A stretch of 64,000 bases of DNA, taken from positions 107,980,398-108,044,397 of the forward strand of contig CM072810.1 in assembly GCA_037013495.1 (NCBI GenBank), read 5' to 3'. The stretch is from Hippophae tibetana. Its lineage: Eukaryota; Streptophyta; Magnoliopsida; Rosales; Elaeagnaceae. Below the pieces are notes generated by a model. It was not told where the DNA came from, searched no databases, and saw only the letters and a list, made by a program, of their open reading frames with translations. A program made the translations under genes and the position numbers. Shown piece by piece: positions 24,541-37,804 of the stretch (within the stretch, counting starts at the first letter, position 1; the number at the start of each line of letters is the position of its first letter).

Positions 24541-26123
24541 TCAGAAATACCAAGAACCTAACTGTCCACAAGCGCACTTGAAAAGCCAACATAATAACTA
24601 AATTATTTGATAGATAATTATATTTTTTATAATTGTTTTTTATTATCATACAAAAATATATAAAATATTTATTTTATTTATAATATTAATTATATATTCT
24701 AATACTATTAAATTAAATAAATTTATCATTAAAAATTATTATTTTAATAATATTATTATTATATTATAATAATATAATAAATATTAAATTTATATCTATA
24801 TTTATATTTATATTAATTATAATATCATAATAAGATGTAATTAAATATTTTTTAAAAATAAATAATGTATTTATTTCTAAAGTTATCTTTGAAACAATCA
24901 ACAAATTTACGTGAATGCAAATATAACTTCAAATTTATCTATCCCTGATTGCCAATATTACTAGAGGAATAAGTAAGACTCATCCAATAACAACACATGC
25001 GTGTTGTCCACGCGTGTCAGATCAAATTATCGCTCGAGTACGGAAGATCAATAGTCTGATTAACGGAAACAAAAATTAGGTTTTTGTCATGATTGCAGGA
25101 GCGTCCCTGTCTCGGTCTCATTTTTCCCATTATCCCCATCCTCCTAATCCTCCAATGTTTTCCTCCCATAATAGCTTTTCAAATCTTCTACTTCGCAGCA
25201 CATGCTTTACCCCTACATCCCCCACTCGTTGAATTTCACCGTACATTCCATGAATTGACAGCGTGAGACTCTTTTTTTTTTTTTTAATACAATACACCCT
25301 TATTAATAAAATTTGACGCCGGATTTGAGCCGTAACAAATAAACTAGTTTAACTACGTTTTATGTTTATTACGAAGTGAAACATAAAAATATTTCCTCAA
25401 TTATTATTATAACATTAACAAATTTATAACAGTAATAATATTTTTAATTGATAATTATTATTTAATTTTTTAACAAAATTATATCACGTAAATTTTATGT
25501 ATATTTTTAAAAGTATTATGATAAAATTATATTTTTAAACAGTAGTAAACATATCTAAAATATTTATAATTAAATAAAATTATGTTTAATTTTAATATAG
25601 GAACATGTAATACTATTATATTAAACAAATAAATAATGATTATAAATTAAATATATTTTTATAGTTATTTATAAAGCTATAAACCCAATTGATCATTTTT
25701 CCTCCTCAACCACTGTTGTGATTTGTATGTAAGAAGTGCCCATGCCACCTTAGAAGTTATTATTACGAAACCAAGAGAAGTTTCCCATCATGAAAAGGGG
25801 CATTTTGGTCTTTTTGATTGATTGACTACACAGTAAATGAAGTACACGTTACATGCTTTTGCAGTTTATCCACTCGATTGGTCCATCTCATTCACTCGTA
25901 AAAGCAACAGATTTCAAGAAAAACAAGAAAATAAAAAGCACCAGATTTCTTTAATAGCATTAGAGCCCATCATCTACCGCATTAATTACATAATTACCCT
26001 ATTATCTCTCTTTCTCCTTTTGTGCGTTACAAAACTAGACCTTTGCATTGCTATCATTCTCTATACTCACTCACTGTACTTTAAACTCCCATTTCCTCTC
26101 TCTGCTCGATTCGCAAAGAAACA
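24541..26123 (+). promoter_or_regulatory. Upstream region of the LRR receptor kinase
   Basis: The distal part is AT-rich filler (24600-24860, 25300-25700). At 24985-25240 the GC content rises (cacatgcgtgttgtccacgc), possibly promoter DNA. The last 150 bases before the ATG are C/T-rich (ctcccatttcctctctctgc), typical of a plant 5' leader. The ATG context aaacaATGGC is good. No TATA position is claimed. Confidence 0.4.
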
Positions 26124-29100
26124 ATGGCAAAACCCAAGCTTTCATTCCTTAGCATAGTTTTATCTCTCTTACTCCATTTATATATCTTTCAAGCTTATTC
26201 AAGCTCAGATTTAGAAGCTTTGATGGCGTTTAAAGCCACCTCAGACACAACCAACAAGCTCACATCCTGGAACACAACCTCCGACCCATGTTCATGGCCT
26301 GGCATATCTTGCACTCAAAACCGAGTCTCTCGACTCGTTCTTGAAAACCTTGATCTCCACAACTCGTTCCAACCACTCACTTCTTTATCTGAGCTCCGAG
26401 TTCTGAGTCTTAAGCGTAATCGTCTATCCGGTCCCATTCCCGATCTCTCCAACCTCACAGCTCTTAAACTTTTATTCCTCTCATACAACGACTTCTCCGG
26501 TGAGTTTCCGATGTCGGTACCATCGCTTACGAGACTTTACCGTCTCGATCTGTCTTATAACAACTTGTCCGGTGAGATTACGACAGCAGTCAACAATTTG
26601 ACTCATCTATTGACTCTGCGACTTCAGGAGAACAGGTTTTCGGGTTCCATTTCGGGTCTTAAGCTCCCGAATATTTTAGACTTCAATGTATCGGGAAATC
26701 GTTTATCCGGCGAAATACCCAAGTCATTATCCGGTATACCCGTATCTGCTTTTGCTCAAAATCCAGCTCTATGTGGATCTCCATTGCAGAGTTGTAAGGA
26801 TATTAGCACCAACCCCTCTAAACCCAGATCTGAGGGAGCCATAGCTTCACCAATAAAGCCGGCAAATAACCCAACTACAGTATCTTCATCTCCAAGTACA
26901 CCACCCAAAACTCCAACGGCGGACAAATCGGCGAGTAATACTCACAATGGAACAACAAAAATCAGCCCATTAGCACTTATTGCCATAATAGTCGGCGATG
27001 TCTTGGTTCTTATTATCATTTCTCTTCTTCTCTATTGCTACTTCTGGAGAAACTACGCCGCCAAAATGCGAGAAGGTAAAGGTTCAAAGCTTATGGAAAG
27101 TGAGAAGATAGTATACTCATCGAGCCCATATCCGAGTCAACCAGGATTCGAAAAGGGTCGAATGGTGTTCTTTGAAGGAGTGAAGAGGTTTGAGCTGGAA
27201 GACTTGCTTCGAGCTTCGGCTGAGATGTTGGGAAAAGGTGGATTTGGAACGGCTTACAAAGCAGTTATTGATGATGGAAATGTTGTAGCTGTGAAAAGGC
27301 TAAAGGATGCTCAGGTTGGTGGGAAGAGAGAATTTGAACAACATATGGAGGTTTTGGGTAGAATTAGACATCCCAATATTGTCAGCTTAAGAGCTTATTA
27401 TTTTGCCAGAGAAGAGAAACTTTTGGTATACGACTATATGCCCAATGGAAGCTTGTTTTGGCTTCTTCATGGTACGTTCTCTCAAAAACATTGTTTTTAG
27501 TTTTGTTTCTGTTTTTTTTTTTTTTACAAACGTTTGGTTCCTGAGAAAACTGTACGGATTCTTAAAATAGTTTCATCGAGGGAAATTGGAAAGTATTATT
27601 CGTTAGTCATTATGTTTTCTCAGCAGCCAAACGTAGGTAGATAGAATCGTTTGCTATCATCAATAGGATCACATGTTGTGTGTGGAATACAATGTGAACT
27701 AGCATTGTCAGTATCTGTGTGTCATTTTGTGGTGTAAATAAACTATTAATATATATTATTATGATAGACTATCATTATTAACAATTATTATTATTATTAT
27801 TAGTGATAGTATATATTTTTTATTTTTAAAAATAAATAAAAAAATTTAAAAATAGTATTTATTATTTTGAAAATATTAATTCTTTAATTATATTATAATT
27901 AAAATGAATATATTAGTTTATAAATATATTTATTAATAAAAATGTCATTTATATTAAATTTGGATATGGACTCTTACTTTTATTATCTTAATACAAGTAA
28001 AATGAAAATTTAATATGGTTTTTTTATTTGCTAAATATTAGTCTATTTTATTTAAGTGTGAGATATTTTTTCCCCTTTCGTGTACCAAGATTTGTATGCT
28101 GTTTAAGTAATTTTTTTTATTATTAAGTTTAATAACATAAGTTAATCAATATTAATTATATCATATCAATTCACTAATATTAATTAAGTGCCACGTATAA
28201 TTATTATTAATAAATTATTGTTATAAAAACAACTTAAAAGTTGAACAAAACATTAATAACAAAATAATTAAATATTTTAGTAACAAATTAATCTTCTATA
28301 ATTTCTTAAAATATTAATTTTAATATTTAGAAAAATTATTCTTAACAATTTAGATATAGTTCGTGTAAATATTGCTGCACAAAATTTATTGTTGCTTTGT
28401 GTCCTATTGCTGTTTTATTTATTAGTTTAAGATAGTAATATTATTATAAAAGTAATTAATTCAATAATAATAAAATTATTGATAATATTATTTACCTTAT
28501 TGTTGCGTTTCCCACCGATTTACAAAATAGGAATCAGTTCTTAAGATGAACAAATATGATGCAGCTCTTAATTACAATTCCCAAATTGTGATTACTGTGA
28601 CAGTACAGACAGTCTGTCACTCTGTAATTTCCACGTTCTTTATCATAATAATTTTAATTAACACCATCTCATTTCTTTTTCTTTTTCTTTTTCATGTTTT
28701 TACTTTTTGTTCTTTTCTCGGTCATTGTCGGGTTCTTTTTTTCTGTTTCTATGCCCCAAAAGTGGAAATCATTGGTACACTTTACTCCTTTAGACCCCCA
28801 ATACATGTAAAACCAAACTAAACTATAAAGAAAAATAACAAAAGTGGTCATTTTTTTACACAGGTAACAGAGGCCCAGGACGAACCCCTTTGGATTGGAC
28901 CACTAGGCTGAAAATAGCCGCAGAAGCAGCTCGAGGACTTGCTTTCATTCACAATTCGTGCGCGTCTCTGAAACTTACTCACGGCAACATTAAATCTACC
29001 AACATCCTCCTTGACAAAACGGGCAATGCCCTAGTATCCGATTTCGGACTATCCATCTTCGCAACTCCTACTGTTCAATCATCGGGTATAAGATCTAACG

Positions 29101-29537
29101 GTTATAGAGCTCCGGAGTCATTGGACGGACGTAAACTCACGCATAAATCTGACATCTACTCATTTGGAGTTCTTCTCCTGGAGTTGTTGACAGGGAAGTG
29201 TCCCTCCGTTGTGGATGGTAGTGGACCCGGGAGTGGATTTGGTGGGTCCATTGATTTGCCTAGGTGGGTCCAGTCTGTGGTTAGAGAGGAATGGACGGCT
29301 GAGGTTTTCGATTTGGAGCTAATGAGGTACAAGGATATTGAAGAGGAGATGGTGGGATTGCTTCAGATTGCTATGGCCTGTAGTTCTCCTACCCCTGATC
29401 AACGGCCCAAAATGAATCAAGTCGTGAAGATGATTGAAGAATTACGTGGCGTTGAGGTGTCTCCTTATCATGACACGTTGGATTCAGTTTCTGAGTCACC
29501 TTCTCAATCAGAGGACACATGTCCAGCTAGTCAGTGA
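26124..29537 (+). CDS. LRR receptor-like kinase (LRR-III, At1g68400-like), atypical catalytic loop
   Basis: Two exons, 26124-27471 and 28864-29537 (phase 1 junction, CATG|GTACG and CACAG|GT), give 673 residues, the usual size for LRR-III receptor kinases. Order: signal peptide (1-26), LRRNT with a [15 protein letters not shown] motif (49-63), about five LRRs (65-200), a Pro/Ser/Thr-rich spacer, TM (282-307), a basic stop-transfer, then the kinase domain. Kinase features: GKGGFG (370-375), Lys391, HGNIKSTN (489-496), DFG (509-511). The canonical HRD is HGN, so the catalytic Asp is missing and phosphotransfer is probably weak or absent; this is common in LRR-III members, which act largely as signalling scaffolds. 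The sequence is intact with no stops. Symbol withheld because the orthologue was inferred without alignment. Confidence 0.93.
27472..28863 (+). other. Intron of the LRR receptor kinase
   Basis: A 1392-base AT-rich intron between subdomain V and the catalytic half of the kinase. It ends with a long T run and TTTTTTTACACAG. The position just after LLHG is the usual intron site in LRR-III kinases. No inserted element was recognised. Confidence 0.8.
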
Positions 29538-30028
29538 GACTGAGGATGCCGTTTGAAGGCTGCTGTAAATCGTGATTTTATTTTCTCATTTACCTTTTTT
29601 CTTGTTATTTTCGTGAATATTTATAATATAATTTAAGTTAATTTTATTTTATAATAAAAATTTCTTAAATCATTTCATTTTAACCACGCCTATAACGTGG
29701 TTATTTAGATGTGTAAATGGTTTTGAAAAATTTTATTATAAAATAAATTTAACTTAAATTATATTATAAATTTTTACAAAAACTCGATATTATATTAAGA
29801 GTTTTTCCTATTTTTTATTTTTTTGGGCTTTTAGACTAATTTAGTTTATGCTGTGGGTTATAGGTAACGACTTGCGAGTTACAAACTCTTCTAATATTAG
29901 GTGCAATATGTTGTGGATTTGAGACATTTTCTTAAATATCATATAATTTAAAAGAGCAGTGTAGATATCTAAGTTGCTTGCTATGAACTCAATCTAGATT
30001 AATTATGTCGATTTTATTTTGCCTAGAT
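29538..30028 (+). other. 3' flank of the LRR receptor kinase
   Basis: Likely 3' UTR followed by AT-rich DNA. An AT-rich inverted pair (aatataatttaagttaattt near 29623, and its reverse complement near 29749) could form a hairpin downstream of the gene. Nothing coding was seen. Confidence 0.4.
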
Positions 30029-30679
30029 CCTCCTGATTCTTTTATTTCTGATCTGAGAAGCAAAGAAGAGTTTATCTTAGCTATCCCTGTTACTTGGAAT
30101 TCTGTCTAGAAATTGAGAAATCATCAAAACTTTCATTGGAAAACTGTAAACTTGAAGTCTTGTATTTCATATCTCAATATATCATTTGTTGAGTTTAAAC
30201 AGTTGGTGAATACCAGAAGCAATCTGTTGAGGACTGATATTGACAGAAGTCCTAAACTATTATGGGCAAAACCTCATCCAGGGCTTATTAAATTTCATTT
30301 TGATGCTAGCTTTGAAGAGAATTGAGGATATATTGCACTGATAGCAAGAAACCATTTTGGCAACATTATTGGTGAAAACTGCTTCAACTTATTAGTACTG
30401 AAGTTGCATAGGTATGAGCTTTGACACTTGCTGTTGGATTCGCCAAAGCCATTGAAGTGAAAGCAAATGATACTTGAGGAGGACTTCAAAATTGATCATT
30501 GACTACATCAACAATCAAACCATCCAAGTTTCATGAGAAGCCAAATAATTCTTAGAAGAAATTCAAGTCATAGAACATCATTTTACTGTCACGTTGGCTC
30601 ATGAGATTGCAAGATAGGCAGTTGTTGATCAGATAGAAGGCAACTTTCAAGTTCATTTGCTTATCTATAATATGATTTA
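30029..30679 (+). pseudogene. LINE-type RNase H (RVT_3) fragment, decayed
   Basis: One frame reads VTWNSV, a stop, then KLRNHQNFH and, further on, WAKPHPGLIKFHFDASFEEN, a stop, then GYIALIARNHFGNIIGE. This is the start of the RNase H-like domain found at the C-terminus of plant LINE-derived reverse-transcriptase proteins. The expected continuation follows in a shifted frame (ALTLAVGFAKAIEVK, then an EEDFKI-like segment at about 30476, then TLAHEIARQAVVDQIEG), with further stops. No RT domain is present upstream. It is a dead fragment of a non-LTR element or of a retro-derived RNase H gene. Confidence 0.6.
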
Positions 30680-33243
30680 ACTTGAAGCTTTTAATTGTTA
30701 TTATTATTAATATATAATATTCAGATCTTTTTTACCAAAAAAATTTAAAATAAGTACAATTCCTTTATATTCAACTAAGTGAATGTCAACTAGATGATGC
30801 TTGTGAGTTTTCTATGATATGTCCTACCAAATTTCAGCCCTAAACTTCAATTCTCTTTTGATTTGAGAAAAATACATCATAGTACGAGTTTTGTGATCTG
30901 ATAGGTTTCTGTGGAATTACAATTATTTATTTATTTATTTATGTTGTAGAGAGTTAATACATTTTTGTCTTTTGATATTTGTAGAGAGAGAAAAAATGGT
31001 ACTCCGAATGTTTAGTTTATTTGTGTCAACAATTAATCAATCATGTGTGAAATCGCGACAGAAGGAATTTGATCTTTTTTATTTTTTTTAACTTTTGAAA
31101 GCAATTACAAAAATGGCAACAAAAAAACATAAAAATAATGTTTTAAGTATACCTCACGACAATAACTTGAATGACATAGCAACCTCAATTGCAATAATAA
31201 CAACCACAACTAAAACAATAACATTAACAATATAACAAGTAATTTTTTTTAAGATAATAAAATAGATTATATTATCTCATATTATATTTAATATTTTTAA
31301 TAAATTTATGAATTAAATCTGTTTTGTTTCATTTAAATATTATCTCATCTTAATGAATTTATAGTTATTATGAATAAACACAGTTATTATAAATAAATAT
31401 ATTTTATTTTTCTATTATTTTTATAATTTTTCTCATCATTTATTGGATATCTCATCACACCTATATTCTTTTTCAATAACCGTCACCGTAACAGCAATAA
31501 CCAATACATTTTAAAGTTGTAAAGTTGTAGTGGTAATAATAAAATCATTTTAACAACAACAATTAAGATGGAGTTTTTAATAAGAGTAAGAGCTTACAAA
31601 GATCGCATAGAAGGAATATAATAACCCGTCAAGTATCAACCCTAGCTTAATATGATCACACACGCATATAGTCCAAAGGTTTAAAATGTTGATATTGAAG
31701 AATATATCAAAATATAATTTTTACAAAAATATCAAAGATATTATAATTTTTAACCAAAATTTTGAAAAAACAAAATCACAAAAAATATTTATAAAACATT
31801 AAAATAATCAATTACTTATATTTTGAAATATTTTTTTATTAAATACTTTTTAAATATTTAAAATATTTATATTAATTAATAAGTTGACCAATAATTAAAA
31901 TATTATATAATAAAATATAAATTATTTTTTGCTAAATATTATAAAATAAGTAGTTAATACGCTTCAAATAATTAAGTAAATTATTTAATTTTATTAACTA
32001 TTATAAATAGATAAATTTTATTTATTAATTATTTTTAAAAGTATTCAGGTTAAGAGGGAACATATTTACTATTTCACTTTACTATTTACTAAATAGAGTA
32101 ATATATGATATAATTTTTATTTTTTTAATCTATTCATTTATAGAAAATATGGTACAAACTATAAATGTGAAGAAAAAAAGAGAGAAAAATAAATCAAGAA
32201 TTGTTATTTTTGATATTTTGTTCGACATTATAAGGACATTTTAAGAACAATTTCCACAATAAATAAGACATTTTAGCTATAAAAAAACATTTAAGCGATG
32301 ACATTTAAGCGACATTCTTGATAATTTCATAATTACTTGGTCAAAATATATTAATATCATATTTCAATGTCTGGATGTATAAAAAAGAGACATTGTCGTG
32401 AAAATATCAATGATATTATCGATATTTTCATCCTTGTAAAGGCCTAACAAGACCCTATTTTTCGATTTTCTTTCTTGAACGGTACTACATTGATACTCTC
32501 TTATAATGACATGTGTATATTATATTAAACTATATATATTTAAAAGGGGCATTGTTACTTGGAAAATGTGTAAAATTTTCATTCTAATATATTTTTAACG
32601 TGTACAAAATAGTGTTTTGTTATAAAATTATCGTTCTAACAAAGGGGTGTAATATCTTAATGCCTCCAAAAATCTGCTAGTAGTTTAGGATGTAGTGGTT
32701 TAAAGATTTATCCTCTCCTTTTTCGTGTATTGACTTGATCCTGACCAAAAAAAAATGTTGCTCTTACTCTAAATGGCAATGTGTAATGTGTTGTGTTGTG
32801 TTGTGTTGTGTTGTGAGATTATATAAGTTCCTATACCTCTAATAAGATAATGTTTTGAAGCGTATAGTGGTTTTTACTTTTAACGTTTAGTTTATCCATA
32901 CTTCATAAACAAAAAATCTTCCCGTTAGTTATTTGTATTTACCCAACTCAAATGTTTGCGCTACTTATTTGTGTGCCCAACTAGAATTAAGAAATGCTTA
33001 CATTTTGGTGTCCCGGACTGGGCTAGACTGGGCAGACATTCCAATCTAAAAGTTTTTGTTAACATATTTAATGTATCAATTTAGTGAAAGAAAAATGCTA
33101 GGAAATTTTTTCCCATTTTTGCATACATATTATTTAAATATTATCTAAAAATTAAATTATTTCTTCAATTTTTTTTAAAAATTGACATAACAAGATATAA
33201 AGTTTATGAGTATAAAAGTGTACAAAATATTAGTGTTTCTATT
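30680..33243. other. Gene-free stretch with a pentanucleotide microsatellite
   Basis: AT-rich and without coding signal on either strand. It has a short TTTA run near 30930 and a (TGTGT)-type microsatellite at about 32785-32815 (tgtgttgtgttgtgttgtg). A small phrase pair repeats near 32290 (cattta agcgatgacatttaagcgac). No other structure was found. Confidence 0.5.
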
Positions 33244-36200
33244 TGTTTGGATAATCATAATTTCAATTCGAACTTAATCAAGCTCTAAACAACGGAATTA
33301 AACATATTCTTTTTCTTTGTGTGATTCTTTTAGGAAACAAATAAATAGAGCTTAAAATAAAACATGCACAAAATCAACACAAGTAATTTACGTGGAAAAA
33401 CCTTCCCGGTGTAGGAAGGAAACAACCACGGCACTCCTCTCCAAAACTTTCACTATCAAAAAACAATTGTACAAGAAACACTAATAATTAGATAACCTGA
33501 AGTAGACTTACGAGAATCTTCATCTCCTGCTAAATCTAAATCAGTGTATCCAACTAATACTGGTTTTCCACTTCCAAAGCTAAGTGTTAACTTGAAAGTA
33601 CCTAGAAGATATCTCATAATCCACTTTACTGCATCCCAATGCTCTCTTCCTGGATTCGAAAGAAAATGACTAACAACTTCAACTGCATGAGCTATGCCTG
33701 GCCCCGTACACACCATTGCATACATTAAGCTTCCTACTGCTGAGGTATATGGAACATTTTTCATATTTTCCTTTTCTTTATCTGTTAAAGGGTCTTGACT
33801 CGATCTCAACTTAAAGTGATTAGATAAAGGAGAAGAAACCACTTTAGCTTTATCCATATGAAACCTTTCAAGTACCTTGTTGATGTATCGTTCCTGTGAC
33901 ATGTATAACTTCTTTCTTTTCTTGTCTCGACAAATTCAAATACCAAGAATTTGTTTTGTTGGCCCCAAGTCCTTCATGGCAAATGACTTGTTCAACTGCT
34001 TCTTCAAATTATCAATTCTTGAAGAATTTCTGCCAATAATCAATATAGAGCAATAAAATGATAAAATCATCATCAGAGAATTTCTGCACAAAAACATGAT
34101 GATCAGAAGTAGTCTTCTTGTAACTATGCTCCCCCATAACTGACTCAAACTTCTTATACCATTGTCTAGGTGCTTGCTTCAACCCGCAGAGGCTTTTCTT
34201 TAACCGACATACGTAATCCTATTTTCCTTTAACCTCAAAACCCTCTGGCTGCTCCATATAAATCTCTTCCTCCAACTCACCGTGAAGAAAGGCAGTTTTC
34301 ACATCCATTTGCTCAATTTCTAAATCCAAGCTTGCTGCTAGACCTAAAACAACACATATGGAAGACATCTTCACAACATGAGAGAAAATATCATCAAAAT
34401 CAATACCTTTTCTCTGACTAAATCCCTTGATGACCAATCTAGCTTTGTATCGTGGTTATGAATTGTGCTCTTCTTGCTTCACCTTGTAGACCCATTTTTT
34501 CTTCAAAGCTCACTTATCCTTAGGCAACTTTACCAGCTCAAACGTGTGATTATCATACAGTGACTGCATCTCATCTTCCATAGCACCAACCCAGTGTGCT
34601 CTGTTTCCATCTTCCATCGCTTCTGCATAACATTGAGGTTTTCCCTCATTTGTCAATAACACGTACTCATTTGTATCATACCGTGTGGAAGGACGTCGGT
34701 CTCTAGTAGACCTCCTGGGTGGAATTTCTGGTTCTGGCAACTGATCAGTAGTCTAGTGATCTGTTTCAGCTTGCATATCTACATCATCTAAACCCTGTTG
34801 GTCATCTTGAACGTTTTATTCCATCTGTATTGATAAAGGAACCGGATCTAGGTCAATTAAATCATCGCTATACTGATGGACTTCTTTTTCTATCTTCTCA
34901 ACATCTTGTATAGTTTTATCTTCTATAAACATAACATCACGACTCCTTACCAGTTTCTTCTCAACTGGATCATAAAATCTGTAGCCAAATTCATCCAGAC
35001 CATAACCAACAAATATACATTGTCGTGTCTTCACATCGAGCTTAGATCTCACATCTTTTGGTATATGCACAAATTCCTTGCAACCAAAAACGTGAAGATG
35101 ATCATAAGAAATATATTTGTCAGTCTAAACTCTATTTGGTACATCAACTTTGAAGAGAAACACATGGTGTGAGATTAAGAACATGTACAATTGTATTCAA
35201 AGCCTCACCCCAGAAAGATCTTAGCAACTGAGCCTACGAAAGAAGACATCTTACTCTTTCAACCAATGTCTTGTTCATTCTCTCAGCCAACCCATTTAAC
35301 TGAGGAGTCTTAGGAGGTGTCTTTTGATGTCGAATGCCCTGATATCTACAATACTCATCAAAAGGACCTGAATACTCTCCCCCATTATCTGTTCTGATGC
35401 ACCACAATTTCTTCCCAGACTGTCTCTCAACTAAGGCTTAAAACTATTTAAACACTTCTAATACTTGATCTTTGCTCTTCAAAGTGTACACCCATAACTT
35501 TTTTGAACAATCATCTATGAAGGTCACAAAATAACTGGCACCACCCAAATTTTTTGTCTTCATAGAACCACCCAAAGTTTTTGTCTTCATAGGACCACAT
35601 ACATATGAATGTACCAAATCAAGTATGTATTGTTTTCTTGAAGAAGGGGAACTCTTAAAAGAAACTCTATTTTGCTTCCCTGCCAAACAATGAGTACATC
35701 TTCTTAAACAAACATCATTCATTCCAAAAAGAAGATTCTTTTTAGTCAATAGTGCCAAGCCTTTCTCACTCATGTGAGCAAGTCTCTTATGCCACAATTC
35801 TGTTGTAAGCTCATCTGTCACAGCATTAATAACGTCTTTGAAGAGTCTTGCCTGCAGTATATACAAACTGGAATGCTTGTTCCCATGAGCAATAATCATA
35901 GCACCTTTAGTAAGTTTCCATTGACCATTACTAAAGGTATTGCAATATCCTTCATCATCAAGTTTACCTGTAGAGTTCAAGTTCAAATGAATTTCAGGAA
36001 TATGCTTTACCCCTCTAAGAAGTAGTCTCGTGCCATTATTCATCTCCAATACCAATGAATTTAACCAAGCCATCATTACCCAATTTCACTGTCCCAAAGT
36101 CACCTGTTGTATAAGATGTAAAGAAGTCCTCTCGAGACGTAGCATGAATAGAGACTCCATTATCAATAACCCAATTGATCTCGTGACATGCAACATTGAC

Positions 36201-37804
36201 AACATCTTCATTATAAACAATGAGAAAATCTTTTGAACTAGCGGTGGCAACTCGATCATTTTCCTTTCCAACATCACCCTTTTTTCCTTTGTCTTTCTTC
36301 TTGTTATCCCGCTTCAATTGTCTACAATATTTCTTGATGTGCTCTTTCATGCCACAGTGATGATACTCAACATTAGAAAACCTGTTGGACTTGCTTCTTC
36401 CTTTTTCTTTACTCTTGAAACCTCTGTTTTAACTCCTCCTTCTTCTTTCTGTAACCAAAATCTCTGACATGAGAAGACCCATGTGATTTTCTTCTCATTT
36501 CTTCATTCAAAACACTACTCTTAGCCAGATCCATATTGATTACACCATTTGGAGCTGAGTTACTTAATGACATTCTAAATGTTTCCTAACAGTCCATCAA
36601 CGTACCCAATAAACACAACCCTTGAATCTCATCATCAAACTTGATACCCATTCTAGCTAATTGATTGATTATTCCTTGGAACGTATTCAAGTGATCTGTC
36701 AACGGAGTTCCATCTTGGTACCTTAAAGCCATCAACTGCTTTATAAGAAACATTTTATTATTTCCTGTTTTCTGAGCGTACAACTCTTCAAGTTTATTCC
36801 ATAGTGACCGTGCATGTATTCCTCCACTAATATGATTCAAAACATTATCATCTACCCACTGCCTTATATACCCACAAACTTGTCGATGTAACAAAGTCCA
36901 TTCTTCTTCAGACAATTTTTCTAGTTTTTCATAGGCAAACACCGGTAAATGAAATTGTTTGATATAAAGGAGATCTTCCATTTTTCCTTTCCAAGTATGA
37001 TAATTAGAACTATTCAAAGTAATCATTCTACTTAAATTTTCTTCCATTATTCAACACAAGAAATTCAACAATAATAACCACAACTTTGATACCACTTTGT
37101 TCAGAGAATCACAATTTCAATTCGAACTTAATCATGATCTAAACAGCTAAATTAAACCTCTTCTCCTTCTTTATGTGAATATTTTAGGAAACAAATAAAT
37201 AGAGCTTAAAATAAAACATGCACAAAATCAACACAAGTAATTTACGTGGAAAAACCTTCCCGATGTAGGAAGAAAACAACCACGGCACTCCTCTCCAAAA
37301 CTTTCACTATCAAAAAAAAATTATACAACAATTCTCTCTAGGTAATAATAGAGGAAAACAATCAACAACATCATCAAGAATACACTTCTTGGAAACTAAC
37401 AATTATTTCAAGAAAAATGGAGAGATCTAACCCAATTCGTAGTCACTGTTCATTGCTCATAATTTCTCAAACCGGTGAGCCAAATCCAAATCCCACCGTA
37501 AAGATTAAATAATCTTGAGTCATGAACCTACCTGCAAATTTTCAACTTAATCGGACCACAAACGACCTTTCATCAGAGCACTTGATGAAGGCTTGCTAGA
37601 AAAGGAAAAACTGAAAAACTGCTCTCAGTTTTTCAACTGCAACTGCTGCACACGTTTTTCTCTGCTGATTTTTTCACACACAAGAAACCCTAAATGAGTA
37701 ATTAATTAAAGCAATGAAATGACATAATTTCTCTTCTTACTTCATATGCTTTTAAGTCACATAAGCTTCATTTGGGCTCTTCCAAATAAGAGAAAAACAC
37801 AACA
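33244..37804 (-). mobile_element. Ty1/copia retrotransposon fossil, Tork/TNT1-like
   Basis: On the minus strand a full LTR (37099-37804; TGTTGTG...CTGAACA, about 706 bp) is followed by the primer site GTGGTATCAAAG. Then come gag with UBN2 (from 37047), a zinc-knuckle/protease region with WVIDNGVSIHATS (about 36300-36100), GAG-pre-integrase (WHKRLAHMSEKGL), an integrase core start (FIDDCSKKLWVYTL), reverse transcriptase (QMDVKTAFLHGELEEEIYME, about 34300) and the RNase H beginning (GYTDLDLAGDEDSRKSTSGY, about 33530). A partial LTR lies at 33244 to about 33475. The region it shares with the right LTR is very similar, which suggests fairly recent insertion. The element is broken, with several breaks, so it is not autonomous. 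Confidence 0.9.

Noticed and set aside
25837-26157. 106-codon frame overlapping the LRR receptor kinase start
   Set aside because: It lies in the promoter and leader, matches no family, and overlaps the well-supported ATG in another frame. It could be an upstream ORF only if transcription starts before 25837, which nothing shows.
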